A DNA stretch of 64,000 bases from Arthrobacter sp. AFG20 (lineage in GTDB: Bacteria; Actinomycetota; Actinomycetes; Actinomycetales; Micrococcaceae), in NCBI RefSeq assembly GCF_002892795.1, contig NZ_PJMC01000007.1, positions 62,001 to 126,000 of the forward strand. Reading direction: 5' to 3'. The notes beneath the pieces are model-generated. The model was not told the origin of the DNA, did not search any database, and saw only the letters and a program-made list of their open reading frames with translations. The position numbers and the translations under genes were made by a program. Positions 1-8,174 of the stretch are shown here, piece by piece. How positions within the stretch are numbered: the stretch's first letter is position 1; the number at the start of each line of letters is the position of its first letter.

Positions 1-141
1 CAGACTGACGGACGCAACTTCTACGTGAGCGCCGGCTTCGATCCGGTTCCCAACTTCGGTCCCTACATCGGCGTCGAGTACTCGTACTGCTTCGAAAAGA
101 AGATCGATTGCCACAGCGCGGCGCACACCGCCATGGCTTGA
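1..141 (+). CDS. C-terminal end of an unidentified protein (partial)
   Basis: The frame is open from base 1 and ends at TGA 139-141, giving the last 46 residues of a protein that starts outside the window. The tail is rich in aromatic residues (NFYVSAGFDPVPNFGPYIGVEYSYCFEKK) and carries two cysteines, in CFEKKIDC. I do not recognise a family. The aromatic, alternating pattern would fit a beta-rich or surface protein, but that is only an impression. Confidence 0.45.
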   Translation, partial: QTDGRNFYVSAGFDPVPNFGPYIGVEYSYCFEKKIDCHSAAHTAMA

Positions 142-215
142 GCGGGCCATCTCTGCAGACCGACGGCGGCCGTCACACTCCGGTGGGGCAGGCCGCCGTC
201 GGCTAATCTCGCGCT

Positions 216-650
216 ATGGAAACCAAAGACATTACGTTCCGCACCCGCAAGTGGGTTCGCCCCGAGGACCTCAACGCCAACGGCACCCTGTTCGGTGGCA
301 GCCTGCTGAAATGGATTGACGAGGAAGCCGCGATCTACGCCATCCTCCAGCTGGGCAACGGCCGCGCGGTCACCAAGTACATTTCCGAAATCAACTTCGT
401 CAGCTCCGCGGTCCAGGGCGACCTCATTGAGATGGGCCTGACCGCCACGCGCTTCGGCCGCACGTCGATGACCATGCGCGCGGAAGTGCGGAACATGATC
501 ACCCGGCAGAGCATCCTCACCATTGAGGAAATTGTTTTCGTGAACCTCAGCTCCACCGGCAAGCCGGAGCCGCATGGCTACACGGAAATCACATATGAGC
601 GCGACCGCATCCCCACGCACCACCTCACCGAAACGCTGCAGCAGGACTAG
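216..650 (+). CDS. Acyl-CoA thioesterase, hotdog fold (YciA/BACH type)
   Basis: Predicted to hydrolyse acyl-CoA thioesters to free acid and CoA in the cytoplasm. The 144-residue length is that of a single-hotdog YciA-like enzyme. Residues 20-38 carry the family signature: an Asn, a GTLFGG turn, then WIDEEA, where the acidic pair at D35/E36 sits at the usual active-site position. There is no Shine-Dalgarno sequence before the ATG. A TAATCT hexamer at 204-209 lies only six bases upstream, which fits a leaderless transcript. The gene is convergent with the FAD monooxygenase at 692. The family call is firm; substrate chain length cannot be read from sequence. Confidence 0.88.
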   Translation: METKDITFRTRKWVRPEDLNANGTLFGGSLLKWIDEEAAIYAILQLGNGRAVTKYISEINFVSSAVQGDLIEMGLTATRFGRTSMTMRAEVRNMITRQSILTIEEIVFVNLSSTGKPEPHGYTEITYERDRIPTHHLTETLQQD

Positions 651-691
651 CGCAGCGCCCATCGTCCGGGCTTTAACGGGAGGGCAGGGGG

Positions 692-1723
692 CTAACGGGA
701 AGCCAGCCTCAGCAGCCCGTCGCGCAGCGGCTGTGACCGTTCGGCCATTGCCACGCCCGCCATGGCGGAGGAGGCCAGCCGAAGCAGCTGGGTCCGGATG
801 GCGCGCTGCCGGTTGTAGGCCTTGAGCGCGTCTTCCGGCGGCTGGGCGTTGAAAAGCTCCGCCAGCGTGACGGCGTCCACGAGCGCCTCGCAGGCGCCGC
901 GGCCCAGGTTCGGCGTCATGCCGTGGGCGGCGTCGCCGGCCAGGACGGCGCCCGGCCGCACGAAGCTGCCGAGGTTGGGCGTGGTCCAGATCCGCTGCGC
1001 CAGCGTGGCGTCCGGTGTGGCCTGCTCCAGCGCGGTCCGGACGGCCGTCGCGCTTCCGGAGAAGCGCTCCCTTGCCTGCTTCAGCGCTTCGGCCGCATCA
1101 ACGCCCGCCGGCCCGAGGTCTGAGCGGAACGAGGCATACCAGTAGGTCCGGCCGGCGGACGCCGGCGCGATGCCGAACAGCTGCCCGCGCCCCCAGTATT
1201 CCCCGCCGGCGCCGGCTTGGACGGGAACGGGAAGGACGCCCCGCAAGGCCAGATAGGGGGTCAGCTTTGCCTGCGACCTTGCGCCCCAGAATGAGCGGCG
1301 GACCACGCTGTGGACGCCGTCGGCCCCCACCAGCAGGCCTGACGACAGCGGTCCGGTAGCGGGGATATCGTCCACCCTGCCCTCGACGCGGCGCACGGAC
1401 GCGGGCACGGCGGCGTCGAGGATCCGGATGAGGTCCGCCCGTGAGACGCCCCGGACCCCGCGGACCTCGGGTGCCACCAGGGCTGTGCCCGTGGCGTTGC
1501 GCAGGGCCATCCCGCCGAGGGCCGTGCCGGCTTCCCTGATCTGCGGGAGGACCCCCAGGACCGCCAGGGCTGCCTGCGCCTCCGCCCACATGGCCAGCGA
1601 CGTCTCCACGCCCTGGACACCGGGCCGCTGCTCGTGGATGGCGACGTCGAAGCGCTGCGGGTCAAGGCCTGCCGCGAGCGCGAGGCCGGCGATGCCGCCG
1701 CCGATGATCGTTATGGCTTCCAT
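692..1723 (-). CDS. FAD-dependent aromatic-ring monooxygenase (class A flavoprotein)
   Basis: A 343-residue NAD(P)H-dependent flavin hydroxylase of the salicylate/urate hydroxylase type. The FAD dinucleotide fold is at residues 6-20 (IIGGGIAGLALAAG), the second FAD/NAD(P) contact GADG at 133-136, and the flavin-binding LAGDAAH at 261-267. I start it at the ATG at 1723 because the sequence upstream in frame is Pro/Arg/Ser-rich non-coding shadow, and the GxGxxG then falls seven residues from the start, as usual. It lies downstream of pobA on the same strand with a 58-base gap, so the two may be co-transcribed. The substrate is unknown. Confidence 0.85.
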   Translation of the reverse strand: MEAITIIGGGIAGLALAAGLDPQRFDVAIHEQRPGVQGVETSLAMWAEAQAALAVLGVLPQIREAGTALGGMALRNATGTALVAPEVRGVRGVSRADLIRILDAAVPASVRRVEGRVDDIPATGPLSSGLLVGADGVHSVVRRSFWGARSQAKLTPYLALRGVLPVPVQAGAGGEYWGRGQLFGIAPASAGRTYWYASFRSDLGPAGVDAAEALKQARERFSGSATAVRTALEQATPDATLAQRIWTTPNLGSFVRPGAVLAGDAAHGMTPNLGRGACEALVDAVTLAELFNAQPPEDALKAYNRQRAIRTQLLRLASSAMAGVAMAERSQPLRDGLLRLASR

Positions 1724-1781
1724 GGACCCGATCTTAAGCCCGACGGCGGGACGCTGGGTTGGGCGCCGCCCTTGCGGGGGG

Positions 1782-2966
1782 CTAGGCGGACGGCCAGCCG
1801 GTGTAGGCCTCGGCCAGGTACGCCTGGCCGTGCCGCGAGGACACGACGGAGTGCAGCTCGCCCAGCTGGCGGGCCCGGGCGAAGTCGCCGGCATCGGCAG
1901 GGGTGTGCAGCATGGTGGTCATCCAGTAGGAGAACTGCTGGGCCTTCCACACGCGGTCCAGGGCGCGGTCGCTGTACGAATCCAGGAGAGCCGTGGAGCC
2001 GCTGTTGTAGTAGCTGTCGAGGCCCTCGAACAGCACCTTCACGTCGTGGATCGCCAGGTTCAGGCCCTTGGCGCCGGTCGGCGGCACCGTGTGCGCGGCG
2101 TCGCCGGCCAAGAACAGCTTGCCGTGCCGCATCGGCGTGTGCACGAAGCTGCGGAACGGCAGAACCATCTTGTCGATGACCGGGCCTTCCTTCAGCTCGA
2201 AGCCGTTGCCGTTGACCCGGCCGCGGAACTCCGCCCAGATCCGCTCATCGCTCCAGTCGGCCACGTTTTCCTTGGGGTCGCACTGGAAGTACATCCGCTG
2301 CACGGTCTCGGTGCGCTGGCTGATGAGGGCAAAGCCGTTCTCGGAATTGGCGTAGATCAGCTCGTCGGAACTCCGCGGCGCCTCGGCGAGGATGCCGAAC
2401 CACGCGAACGGGTACTCGTGGAAGTACCATTTGCGGTGCGCCTCGGGAATCTGGAAGCGGCAGTGGCTGCGTGAGCCGTCCGCCCCCGTGATGAAGTCGG
2501 CCTGGAGCTCGTACTCCACGCCGTCGGCGTCAGTGAACCAGACTTTGGGCTTGTCCTCGATGCCGTGGATGGCCGTGTCCGTGACGCTGTAGCGGACGTC
2601 GCCGCCGTCGGCCTCCCGGCGCGCGGCGAGGTCCATGAAGACGTCGGTCTGCGGGTACAGCCAGACGGATTCCCCCACGAGTTCCTTGAAGTCGATGCGG
2701 TGGCTCTCGCCGTTGAACCGGAGCTCGATCCCGTCGTGGCGGTCGCCTTCACGCAGCACCCGGTCGGACACGCCGCCGTCGACGAGCATATTCACCGTGC
2801 CGTGCTCCAGGATGCCGGCGCGGACCGTCTCGGAAATTTCCTGGCGGCTGCGGATTTCGATCACTGTGGATTCGATTCCGGCCTTGGCCAGCAGGTGGGA
2901 CAGCATGAGTCCCGCAGGGCCCGCGCCCAGGATGGCCACCTGGGTGGTGATGATCTGTCGTGCCAT
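1782..2966 (-). CDS. pobA: 4-hydroxybenzoate 3-monooxygenase
   Basis: Hydroxylates 4-hydroxybenzoate to protocatechuate using FAD and NAD(P)H, feeding the pca pathway encoded at 32-39 kb. The 394-residue length is typical of PobA. FAD-binding GAGPAG lies at 14-19, the GADGSRS signature at 161-167, and the flavin/substrate loop GDAAHTVPPTGAKGLN at 288-303. The tyrosine expected to activate the substrate phenol is probably Y205 in DELIYANS. The IclR gene upstream on the same strand is its likely regulator, and a candidate operator lies in the 130-base gap between them. Confidence 0.95.
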   Translation of the reverse strand: MARQIITTQVAILGAGPAGLMLSHLLAKAGIESTVIEIRSRQEISETVRAGILEHGTVNMLVDGGVSDRVLREGDRHDGIELRFNGESHRIDFKELVGESVWLYPQTDVFMDLAARREADGGDVRYSVTDTAIHGIEDKPKVWFTDADGVEYELQADFITGADGSRSHCRFQIPEAHRKWYFHEYPFAWFGILAEAPRSSDELIYANSENGFALISQRTETVQRMYFQCDPKENVADWSDERIWAEFRGRVNGNGFELKEGPVIDKMVLPFRSFVHTPMRHGKLFLAGDAAHTVPPTGAKGLNLAIHDVKVLFEGLDSYYNSGSTALLDSYSDRALDRVWKAQQFSYWMTTMLHTPADAGDFARARQLGELHSVVSSRHGQAYLAEAYTGWPSA

Positions 2967-3062
2967 GGTGTTCCTCGCTCCGTTGCGTGGCCCGGAGGTC
3001 CGGGCTGAAGGTGGTTGCTGGCTAACAGTGTGCGCCGGGGAGTGTGGTTGGCGTTACATCAA

Positions 3063-3077
3063 TTCCGCTGAATGGAA
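3063..3077. promoter_or_regulatory. Candidate PobR-type operator upstream of pobA
   Basis: TTCCGCTGAATGGAA has TTCC/GGAA ends in inverted orientation and lies in the gap between the IclR gene and pobA. A related element, TTCCATTGAATGGTC, occurs at 3858-3872 just upstream of the IclR gene itself. The shared TTCC..TGAATGG core in both places suggests one regulator acting on pobA and on itself. Confidence 0.4.
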
Positions 3078-3096
3078 GCACGCCGCTGCGGAAGAC

Positions 3097-3849
3097 CTAG
3101 GCGGCTCCTTCTGCCAGCCGCCGCGCGATGCCTCGCGCCGCAGTCTGCAGCGCCGGAACCAGCGCCTGCATGCGCATCTCCCGCAGGGGAACCACGACGC
3201 CGATCGCCGCCACCGCCCGCTTCTGGCCGTCCAGCACGGGAACGGCGATACCCCAGGTGTCCGGATCAATGACGCCCGCCAGTTCGGCGAAGCCCTGGTT
3301 CGCGGCCTCGGCCAGCAAGGCGCGCACTTCGTCTCGGCCAACCTTTCCGGCAGGATCCGCGAATTGGTCCAGGTAGTCGGCCTGGACGGGCTTTGGCTGA
3401 TGCGACATCAGAGCCAGTCCGGCCGACGACACGTGGATGTCCATGCGGCCGGCAACCTGCGCCCGGTTGGCCACGGATCCGCGGCGGGACAGCCGCTCAA
3501 CAAAGAGCGCTTCCCAGCCATCGAGCACCGCAAGATTCACGTTCTGGTTCAGCACATGCTGGATGTCCTCCATGAAAGGCATGGCTGCCTGCCGCAAGGC
3601 CAGCGTGGGGGAATTGCGGTTCACCAGCTCCCACAGCCGCAGGCCCAGCCGCACCGAGCCTCCCGGGCCGGTTTCCAGGAGCCCGTGCGTGGCCAGCTGC
3701 CGCACCAGGCGGTGGGCGGTGGTCAGGGGAAGGCCTGCGCGCTCCGCGAGGTCGGACAGTTGCAGCACGGTGACTCCGGCCGGGAACGCCGCGATGACGC
3801 GCACCACGCGGTCTACCACCGAATCCCCGGAAACTGAATTGGCCACCAC
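3097..3849 (-). CDS. IclR-family transcriptional regulator of pobA
   Basis: A 250-residue protein with an N-terminal winged helix-turn-helix (about residues 10-65; recognition-helix region LPLTTAHRLVRQLATHGLL) followed by the IclR effector-binding domain, including the C-terminal DPDTWGIAVPVLD stretch. It is encoded directly upstream of pobA in the same direction. This matches the PobR-type IclR arrangement known from actinobacteria and proteobacteria, so 4-hydroxybenzoate is the likely effector. Family assignment is firm; the effector is inferred from position. Confidence 0.88.
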   Translation of the reverse strand: MVANSVSGDSVVDRVVRVIAAFPAGVTVLQLSDLAERAGLPLTTAHRLVRQLATHGLLETGPGGSVRLGLRLWELVNRNSPTLALRQAAMPFMEDIQHVLNQNVNLAVLDGWEALFVERLSRRGSVANRAQVAGRMDIHVSSAGLALMSHQPKPVQADYLDQFADPAGKVGRDEVRALLAEAANQGFAELAGVIDPDTWGIAVPVLDGQKRAVAAIGVVVPLREMRMQALVPALQTAARGIARRLAEGAA

Positions 3850-3857
3850 ATCCGCGC

Positions 3858-3872
3858 TTCCATTGAATGGTC
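3858..3872. promoter_or_regulatory. Candidate PobR-type operator upstream of the IclR gene
   Basis: TTCCATTGAATGGTC contains the perfect palindrome CCATTGAATGG and begins nine bases before the IclR start codon. It matches the element before pobA at 3063-3077 in 11 of 15 positions, which fits autoregulation. Confidence 0.4.
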
Positions 3873-4016
3873 TGAGTTGTCCCAGATTACACCCGGCCGC
3901 GGGGCACGCGGCCGGGAGGCCGCCGTCGGACGCTCATGAGCCAGCCACTTCCGCTGGCGACGGCTGCGGGTAACCTAAGGACAGTAAGTTCACTTACCAC
4001 CCATGGAGGCTGACCC

Positions 4017-6455
4017 ATGACGGACCGGATCGCGGACATCTGGGGCGAACGGACACCGCACGGAAGCGGCCAGGTGTGGCCCGAGCGTGTGGATCAGGTC
4101 CTGGCCGAGGGGCTGGCCGACGCCGACGTGGACCGCTGGGTGCAGTCGGCCTGCGTCCTGTGCAGCAACGGCTGCGGCTGCGACATTGCCGTCAAGGACG
4201 GGAAAATGGTGGGGATCCGCGGCCGCGGGGTAGACCGGGTGAACCGCGGCAGGCTCGGGCCGAAAGGCCTCTACGGCAGCTGGCAGGGCGAAGAGCACCG
4301 GGACCGCCTGACCCGCCCGCTGATCAGGGTGGACGGCGAGCTGGTGGAGACGGATTGGGACACCGCCATGGGCCGCATCGTGGAGCGCAGCAAGGAACTT
4401 CTGGCCAGCAAGGGCCCGCTCAGCCACGGCTTCTACACCAGCGGGCAGCTGTTCCTGGAGGAGTATTACGCGCTCGGCATTCTCGGCAAGGCCGGGATCG
4501 GCACTCCGCACATGGACGGCAACACGCGGCTGTGCACCGCCACGGCGGCGGCGGCGCTGAAGGAATCCTTCGGTGCCGACGGCCAGCCCGGCAGCTACAC
4601 GGACGTCGATGAGTGCAGCGCCGTCTTCCTCTACGGCCACAACATGGCGGAGACGCAGACGGTGCTGTGGGCGCGCGTTCTGGACCGACTGGACGGGCCC
4701 AACCCGCCGAAGCTCGTGTGCGTCGACCCGCGCGATACGGAGGTGGCCCGCCGTGCAGACGTGCACCTGGCGGTTCATCCGGGCACAAACCTGGCGCTGA
4801 TGAACGGCCTGGTCCGCGAGCTTTTCGCCAACGGCTGGATCAATGAGGACTACATATCGGAGCACACTGCCAACGTGGACCAGCTGCGCAGCGTGGTGGA
4901 GCCGTGGACCCCGGAGAAGGTGGCGGAAACCTGCGGCGTGCAGGCTGCCGACGTGCGGCGTGCGGCGGAGATCTTCGGCACCGAAGACAGGGTGCTTTCC
5001 ACGGTGCTGCAGGGCTTCTACCAGTCGGCTCACGCGACGGCGTCGGCGTGCCAGGTCAACAACCTCCACCTGCTCCGCGGCATGCTGGGCAGGCCCGGCT
5101 GCGGCCTGCTGCAGATGAACGGCCAGCCCACCGCCCAGAACAACAGGGAATGCGGGGCCGACGGCGACCTGCCGGGCTTCCGGAACTGGGAGAACCCCCG
5201 GCACGTGCAGGAGCTGGCCCGGCTGTGGAACGTGGACCCCGGCGTCATTCCGCACTGGGCCCCGCCCACCCACGCCCTGCAGATCTTCCGCTACGTTGAA
5301 CAGGGATCCATCGCGCTGCTGTGGATTTCCGCGACCAACCCGGCCGTGTCCATGCCGCAGCTGGAACGGATCCGGCACATCCTGGACAAGGACAGCCTGT
5401 TCCTGGTGGTCCAGGACATCTACCTCACCGAAACGGCGCAGTATGCCGACGTCGTCCTTCCCTGTGCTGCCTGGGGCGAGAAGACCGGCACCTTCACGAA
5501 CGTTGACCGGACCGTCCACCTGTCCGAGAAGGCCGTCGATCCGCCGGGCGAGGCACGGAGCGACCTCGACGTGTTCCTCGACTACGCACGCCGGATGGGG
5601 TTCACGGACAAGGACGGGCAGCCCCTGCTGGACTGGTCCGGCCCCGAGGACGGCTTCGAGGCGTGGAAGGAATGTTCCCGCGGCCGCCCGTGCGACTACA
5701 CGGGCCTCAGCTACGACAAGCTCAGGGGCGGCAGCGGCATCCAGTGGCCGTGCACCGAGGCGCAGCCCGGCGGCACCGAGCGGCTGTACACCGACGGCGA
5801 GTTCCCCACCGCGCCGGAGTACTGCGAGTCCTTCGGCCATGACCTCCTCACCGGCGCCACCACAGGCGAAACCGAGTACAAGGCAACCGTCGAACCCGGG
5901 AAGGCCTGGCTCAAGGCCCTCGACTACACCCCGCCGCACGAGGAACCCGACGCCGACTACCCGCTGCGCTACACCACCGGCCGGACGGCGTACCACTTCC
6001 ACACCCGCACCAAGACCGGCCGCAGCCGCCGGCTCAACGCCGCCGCGCCCGAGCCGTGGATCGAGATGTCCGTCGAGGACGCCGCGCGCGTCGGCTGCCA
6101 GGAAGGGGACATCGCCCGCGTGACCTCCCGCCGCGGCAGCCTCGAAGTACCGGTCCGGATCGGCGACATCCGCCCGGGCACCGTCTTCGCGCCGTTCCAC
6201 TACGGCTACTGGGACACGTCCGACGGCGGCGCTGCCGCCGGCAGCGGGACCGGGGATCCCGCCGTCGTTGTTAAGGCCGACGGCGGCCGGCACCGGGCCG
6301 CGAACGAACTCACCATCACCGAATGGGACCCGGTGTCCAAGCAGCCACTGTTCAAGAACGCCGCCGTCCGGGTGGAAAAGCTGCGCAGCGGTGACGGCCC
6401 GTCGAAGGCCCCGGACACCACCGCTTCCCGCCGCGCGACAGGAGCCCGGCGATGA
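4017..6455 (+). CDS. Molybdopterin oxidoreductase of the nitrate reductase/formate dehydrogenase family
   Basis: An 812-residue molybdenum bis-MGD enzyme, cytoplasmic by the absence of a Tat signal. An N-terminal iron-sulfur motif has cysteines 46, 49, 53 and an extra one at 55. The probable Mo ligand is C173 in NTRLCTATA, as in assimilatory nitrate reductases. The C-terminal molydopterin-dinucleotide-binding domain covers roughly residues 640-780 (TTGRTAYHFHTRTKTGRS). The usual fourth cluster cysteine, in GRLCxKG, is glycine here (GRLGPKG, G81). GGAGG lies nine bases before the ATG. The stop overlaps the next gene by four bases. Nitrate reductase or formate dehydrogenase activity are both possible; sequence alone does not settle it. 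Confidence 0.85.
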   Translation: MTDRIADIWGERTPHGSGQVWPERVDQVLAEGLADADVDRWVQSACVLCSNGCGCDIAVKDGKMVGIRGRGVDRVNRGRLGPKGLYGSWQGEEHRDRLTRPLIRVDGELVETDWDTAMGRIVERSKELLASKGPLSHGFYTSGQLFLEEYYALGILGKAGIGTPHMDGNTRLCTATAAAALKESFGADGQPGSYTDVDECSAVFLYGHNMAETQTVLWARVLDRLDGPNPPKLVCVDPRDTEVARRADVHLAVHPGTNLALMNGLVRELFANGWINEDYISEHTANVDQLRSVVEPWTPEKVAETCGVQAADVRRAAEIFGTEDRVLSTVLQGFYQSAHATASACQVNNLHLLRGMLGRPGCGLLQMNGQPTAQNNRECGADGDLPGFRNWENPRHVQELARLWNVDPGVIPHWAPPTHALQIFRYVEQGSIALLWISATNPAVSMPQLERIRHILDKDSLFLVVQDIYLTETAQYADVVLPCAAWGEKTGTFTNVDRTVHLSEKAVDPPGEARSDLDVFLDYARRMGFTDKDGQPLLDWSGPEDGFEAWKECSRGRPCDYTGLSYDKLRGGSGIQWPCTEAQPGGTERLYTDGEFPTAPEYCESFGHDLLTGATTGETEYKATVEPGKAWLKALDYTPPHEEPDADYPLRYTTGRTAYHFHTRTKTGRSRRLNAAAPEPWIEMSVEDAARVGCQEGDIARVTSRRGSLEVPVRIGDIRPGTVFAPFHYGYWDTSDGGAAAGSGTGDPAVVVKADGGRHRAANELTITEWDPVSKQPLFKNAAVRVEKLRSGDGPSKAPDTTASRRATGARR

Positions 6456-6913
6456 GACTTCCCGTCTACATCGGCCTCCTGAACGAAGCGGAAGCCACGC
6501 TCGCGTCGTCATTCCGGGTGGTGGCGGACGGCCACGGCGACGAGCCCGACGTGCACTACATCCTGCAGACGTTCGCAAAGAAGTGCGACGCGCACCGGGA
6601 GGCGCTGAAGCCTGTCATCGACCGCTACGGCGAGGACATCGAGGGTGAGGAGGAGCACCGGCTGACAGCCAACGGGGTGAAGGAGGTCCGGTCCGGGCCG
6701 CTGGCGTTGATGCTGGACCTGCAGGACCTGTACGTGCTGGTCAATCACATCGATGTCACGTGGATGATGGTGGGTCAGGCCGCCAAGGGTGACCGGGACA
6801 AGGAACTCCAGGGCGTCGTGGAGCAGTGTGAGGGCGACTCGGAGCTGGAAATCCGCTGGCTGCAGACCAGGATGAAGCAGGCCGCACCCCAGGCGCTCCT
6901 TGTCGCTGAGTGA
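6452..6913 (+). CDS. Conserved all-helical protein coupled to the molybdoenzyme
   Basis: A 153-residue acidic protein starting in an ATGA overlap with the molybdopterin oxidoreductase, so the two are translationally coupled. The pattern is long amphipathic helices with no signal or membrane segment. Histidines and acids are spread through it (HYILQTFAKKCDAHREALKPVIDRYGED and EEEHRLTANG), as in four-helix ferritin- or hemerythrin-like bundles. I infer a chaperone, electron-transfer or metal-binding partner of the upstream enzyme. I do not recognise a named family. Confidence 0.7.
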   Translation: MRLPVYIGLLNEAEATLASSFRVVADGHGDEPDVHYILQTFAKKCDAHREALKPVIDRYGEDIEGEEEHRLTANGVKEVRSGPLALMLDLQDLYVLVNHIDVTWMMVGQAAKGDRDKELQGVVEQCEGDSELEIRWLQTRMKQAAPQALLVAE

Positions 6914-6932
6914 ACCGTGGCTGAATAGCGCC

Positions 6933-8009
6933 CTACCGCGCCGGCGCCCCCGCAGAGGTCCGCCGCGCCATCCGGGACCACACGGCGGGGGCCAGCACCA
7001 CGGCGATTCCGACGGCGGCGCCGATCACCGTCTCGACGATCCGGTCCCGGAGCAGGATGCCGGGTGCGGCCGGGGAGACGAGCAGCGTGGAGGTCAGGGC
7101 CAGCGGCGTCACGAAGACCTGGGCCAGCACGTAGTTCCGGGCGATGAAGAGCTCGGCGCCGAACTGGCAGATGGCGATCACCAGGACCGTCTGCCACGGC
7201 ACGGGCTGCAGCAGCAGGATGCCCGCGAGGAGGATGAGGCCCAGCACGGTTCCGATGATCCTCTGCACGCCGCGGGCGATGCGGTGCCGCGTGGTGCGGC
7301 CCACCAGCGGAACCACGGCCGCCACCATGGCCCAGTAGTTGTGCCCGAAGCCGAGCATCTGGCCTACGAGGGTGGCGAGGGTGCCGGCGAGCCCCGCTGC
7401 CACGAGGTAGCCCAGCGCCTCGAGCCCGGCCGCCCGCTTCTCTTCCCCGGTAAGGCGCACGGGCGGGGGCATCTCCCACGGGGTCCGGTGGCTCCGCAGC
7501 ACCCGGGAGGACAGCCCGACGGCCAGGCAAAAGAGCGTGGTCAGGGCGGATACCAGCATGCACTGCCACAACGGCGGCTGGCTGGGGATGGACGCGATCG
7601 CCGCGAAGGCGAAGATGTGGAACAGCGAGCCGGCCGGCCGGTGCCGCCACCGCGCGATCACCAGGGAGCAGCCGCCGGCCACGAGGGTGGTGGCCAGCAC
7701 CTGCAGCCAGGTGCTCGCCGCCTGGGACAGGCCGCCGGCGTGCACCGCGCGGGCGGTCAGCGTGGCCAGCAGGATCACCAGCAGCATGAGCGCACCCGCA
7801 CGGACCTGGATGAAGAACCGCTTGCGGTGCAGCTCGCCGCGGCCGTAGATGCCGGTGAATGCGCCGAACGAGGCAAAGATCGCCAGATCCAGGCGGCCCA
7901 GCAGCACCAGGGTGATCAGCGGCACGAAGACGCCCACGGCGCACCGCACGGCGACGTGATGATCCTTGTTTGCCGGGGCAAGGGTGAACATCTCGGCCAG
8001 CAGCTTCAC
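6933..8009 (-). CDS. FUSC-family integral membrane protein
   Basis: About 358 residues with two sets of hydrophobic helices, the typical FUSC/aromatic-acid-exporter-like architecture. The C-terminal half has the conserved NYWAMVAAVVPLVGRTTRHRIARGVQRIIGTVLG segment. The family is linked to efflux of aromatic acids in some bacteria, so a role in exporting intermediates of the nearby aromatic pathways is possible but not shown. I start at GTG 8009 because GAAAGG lies upstream of it. The longer frame to GTG 8057 has no ribosome site and a non-hydrophobic, atypical leader. Confidence 0.75.
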   Translation of the reverse strand: MKLLAEMFTLAPANKDHHVAVRCAVGVFVPLITLVLLGRLDLAIFASFGAFTGIYGRGELHRKRFFIQVRAGALMLLVILLATLTARAVHAGGLSQAASTWLQVLATTLVAGGCSLVIARWRHRPAGSLFHIFAFAAIASIPSQPPLWQCMLVSALTTLFCLAVGLSSRVLRSHRTPWEMPPPVRLTGEEKRAAGLEALGYLVAAGLAGTLATLVGQMLGFGHNYWAMVAAVVPLVGRTTRHRIARGVQRIIGTVLGLILLAGILLLQPVPWQTVLVIAICQFGAELFIARNYVLAQVFVTPLALTSTLLVSPAAPGILLRDRIVETVIGAAVGIAVVLAPAVWSRMARRTSAGAPAR

Positions 8010-8174
8010 GGGGGATTCGCGCCTTTCGTTGCAGTTTGGAACTGACGACGGCGGCACTGGCGTCCGGTTACCAGCTTAACGGGGGCGGCCCCCGCCTTTC
8101 CCGTGGAGGCCGCCTCCTGTCCTGTTGCGTTCGTCTCCCTGACCGGGCCTACTGAATGGGCCTAGTTAGTGGGC

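Noticed and set aside
3990..6578. 862-residue minus-strand open frame opposite the molybdoenzyme
   Set aside because: It is antisense to a gene with clear motifs, is Gly/Ala/Val/Arg-rich without any domain, and results from GC-rich third positions.
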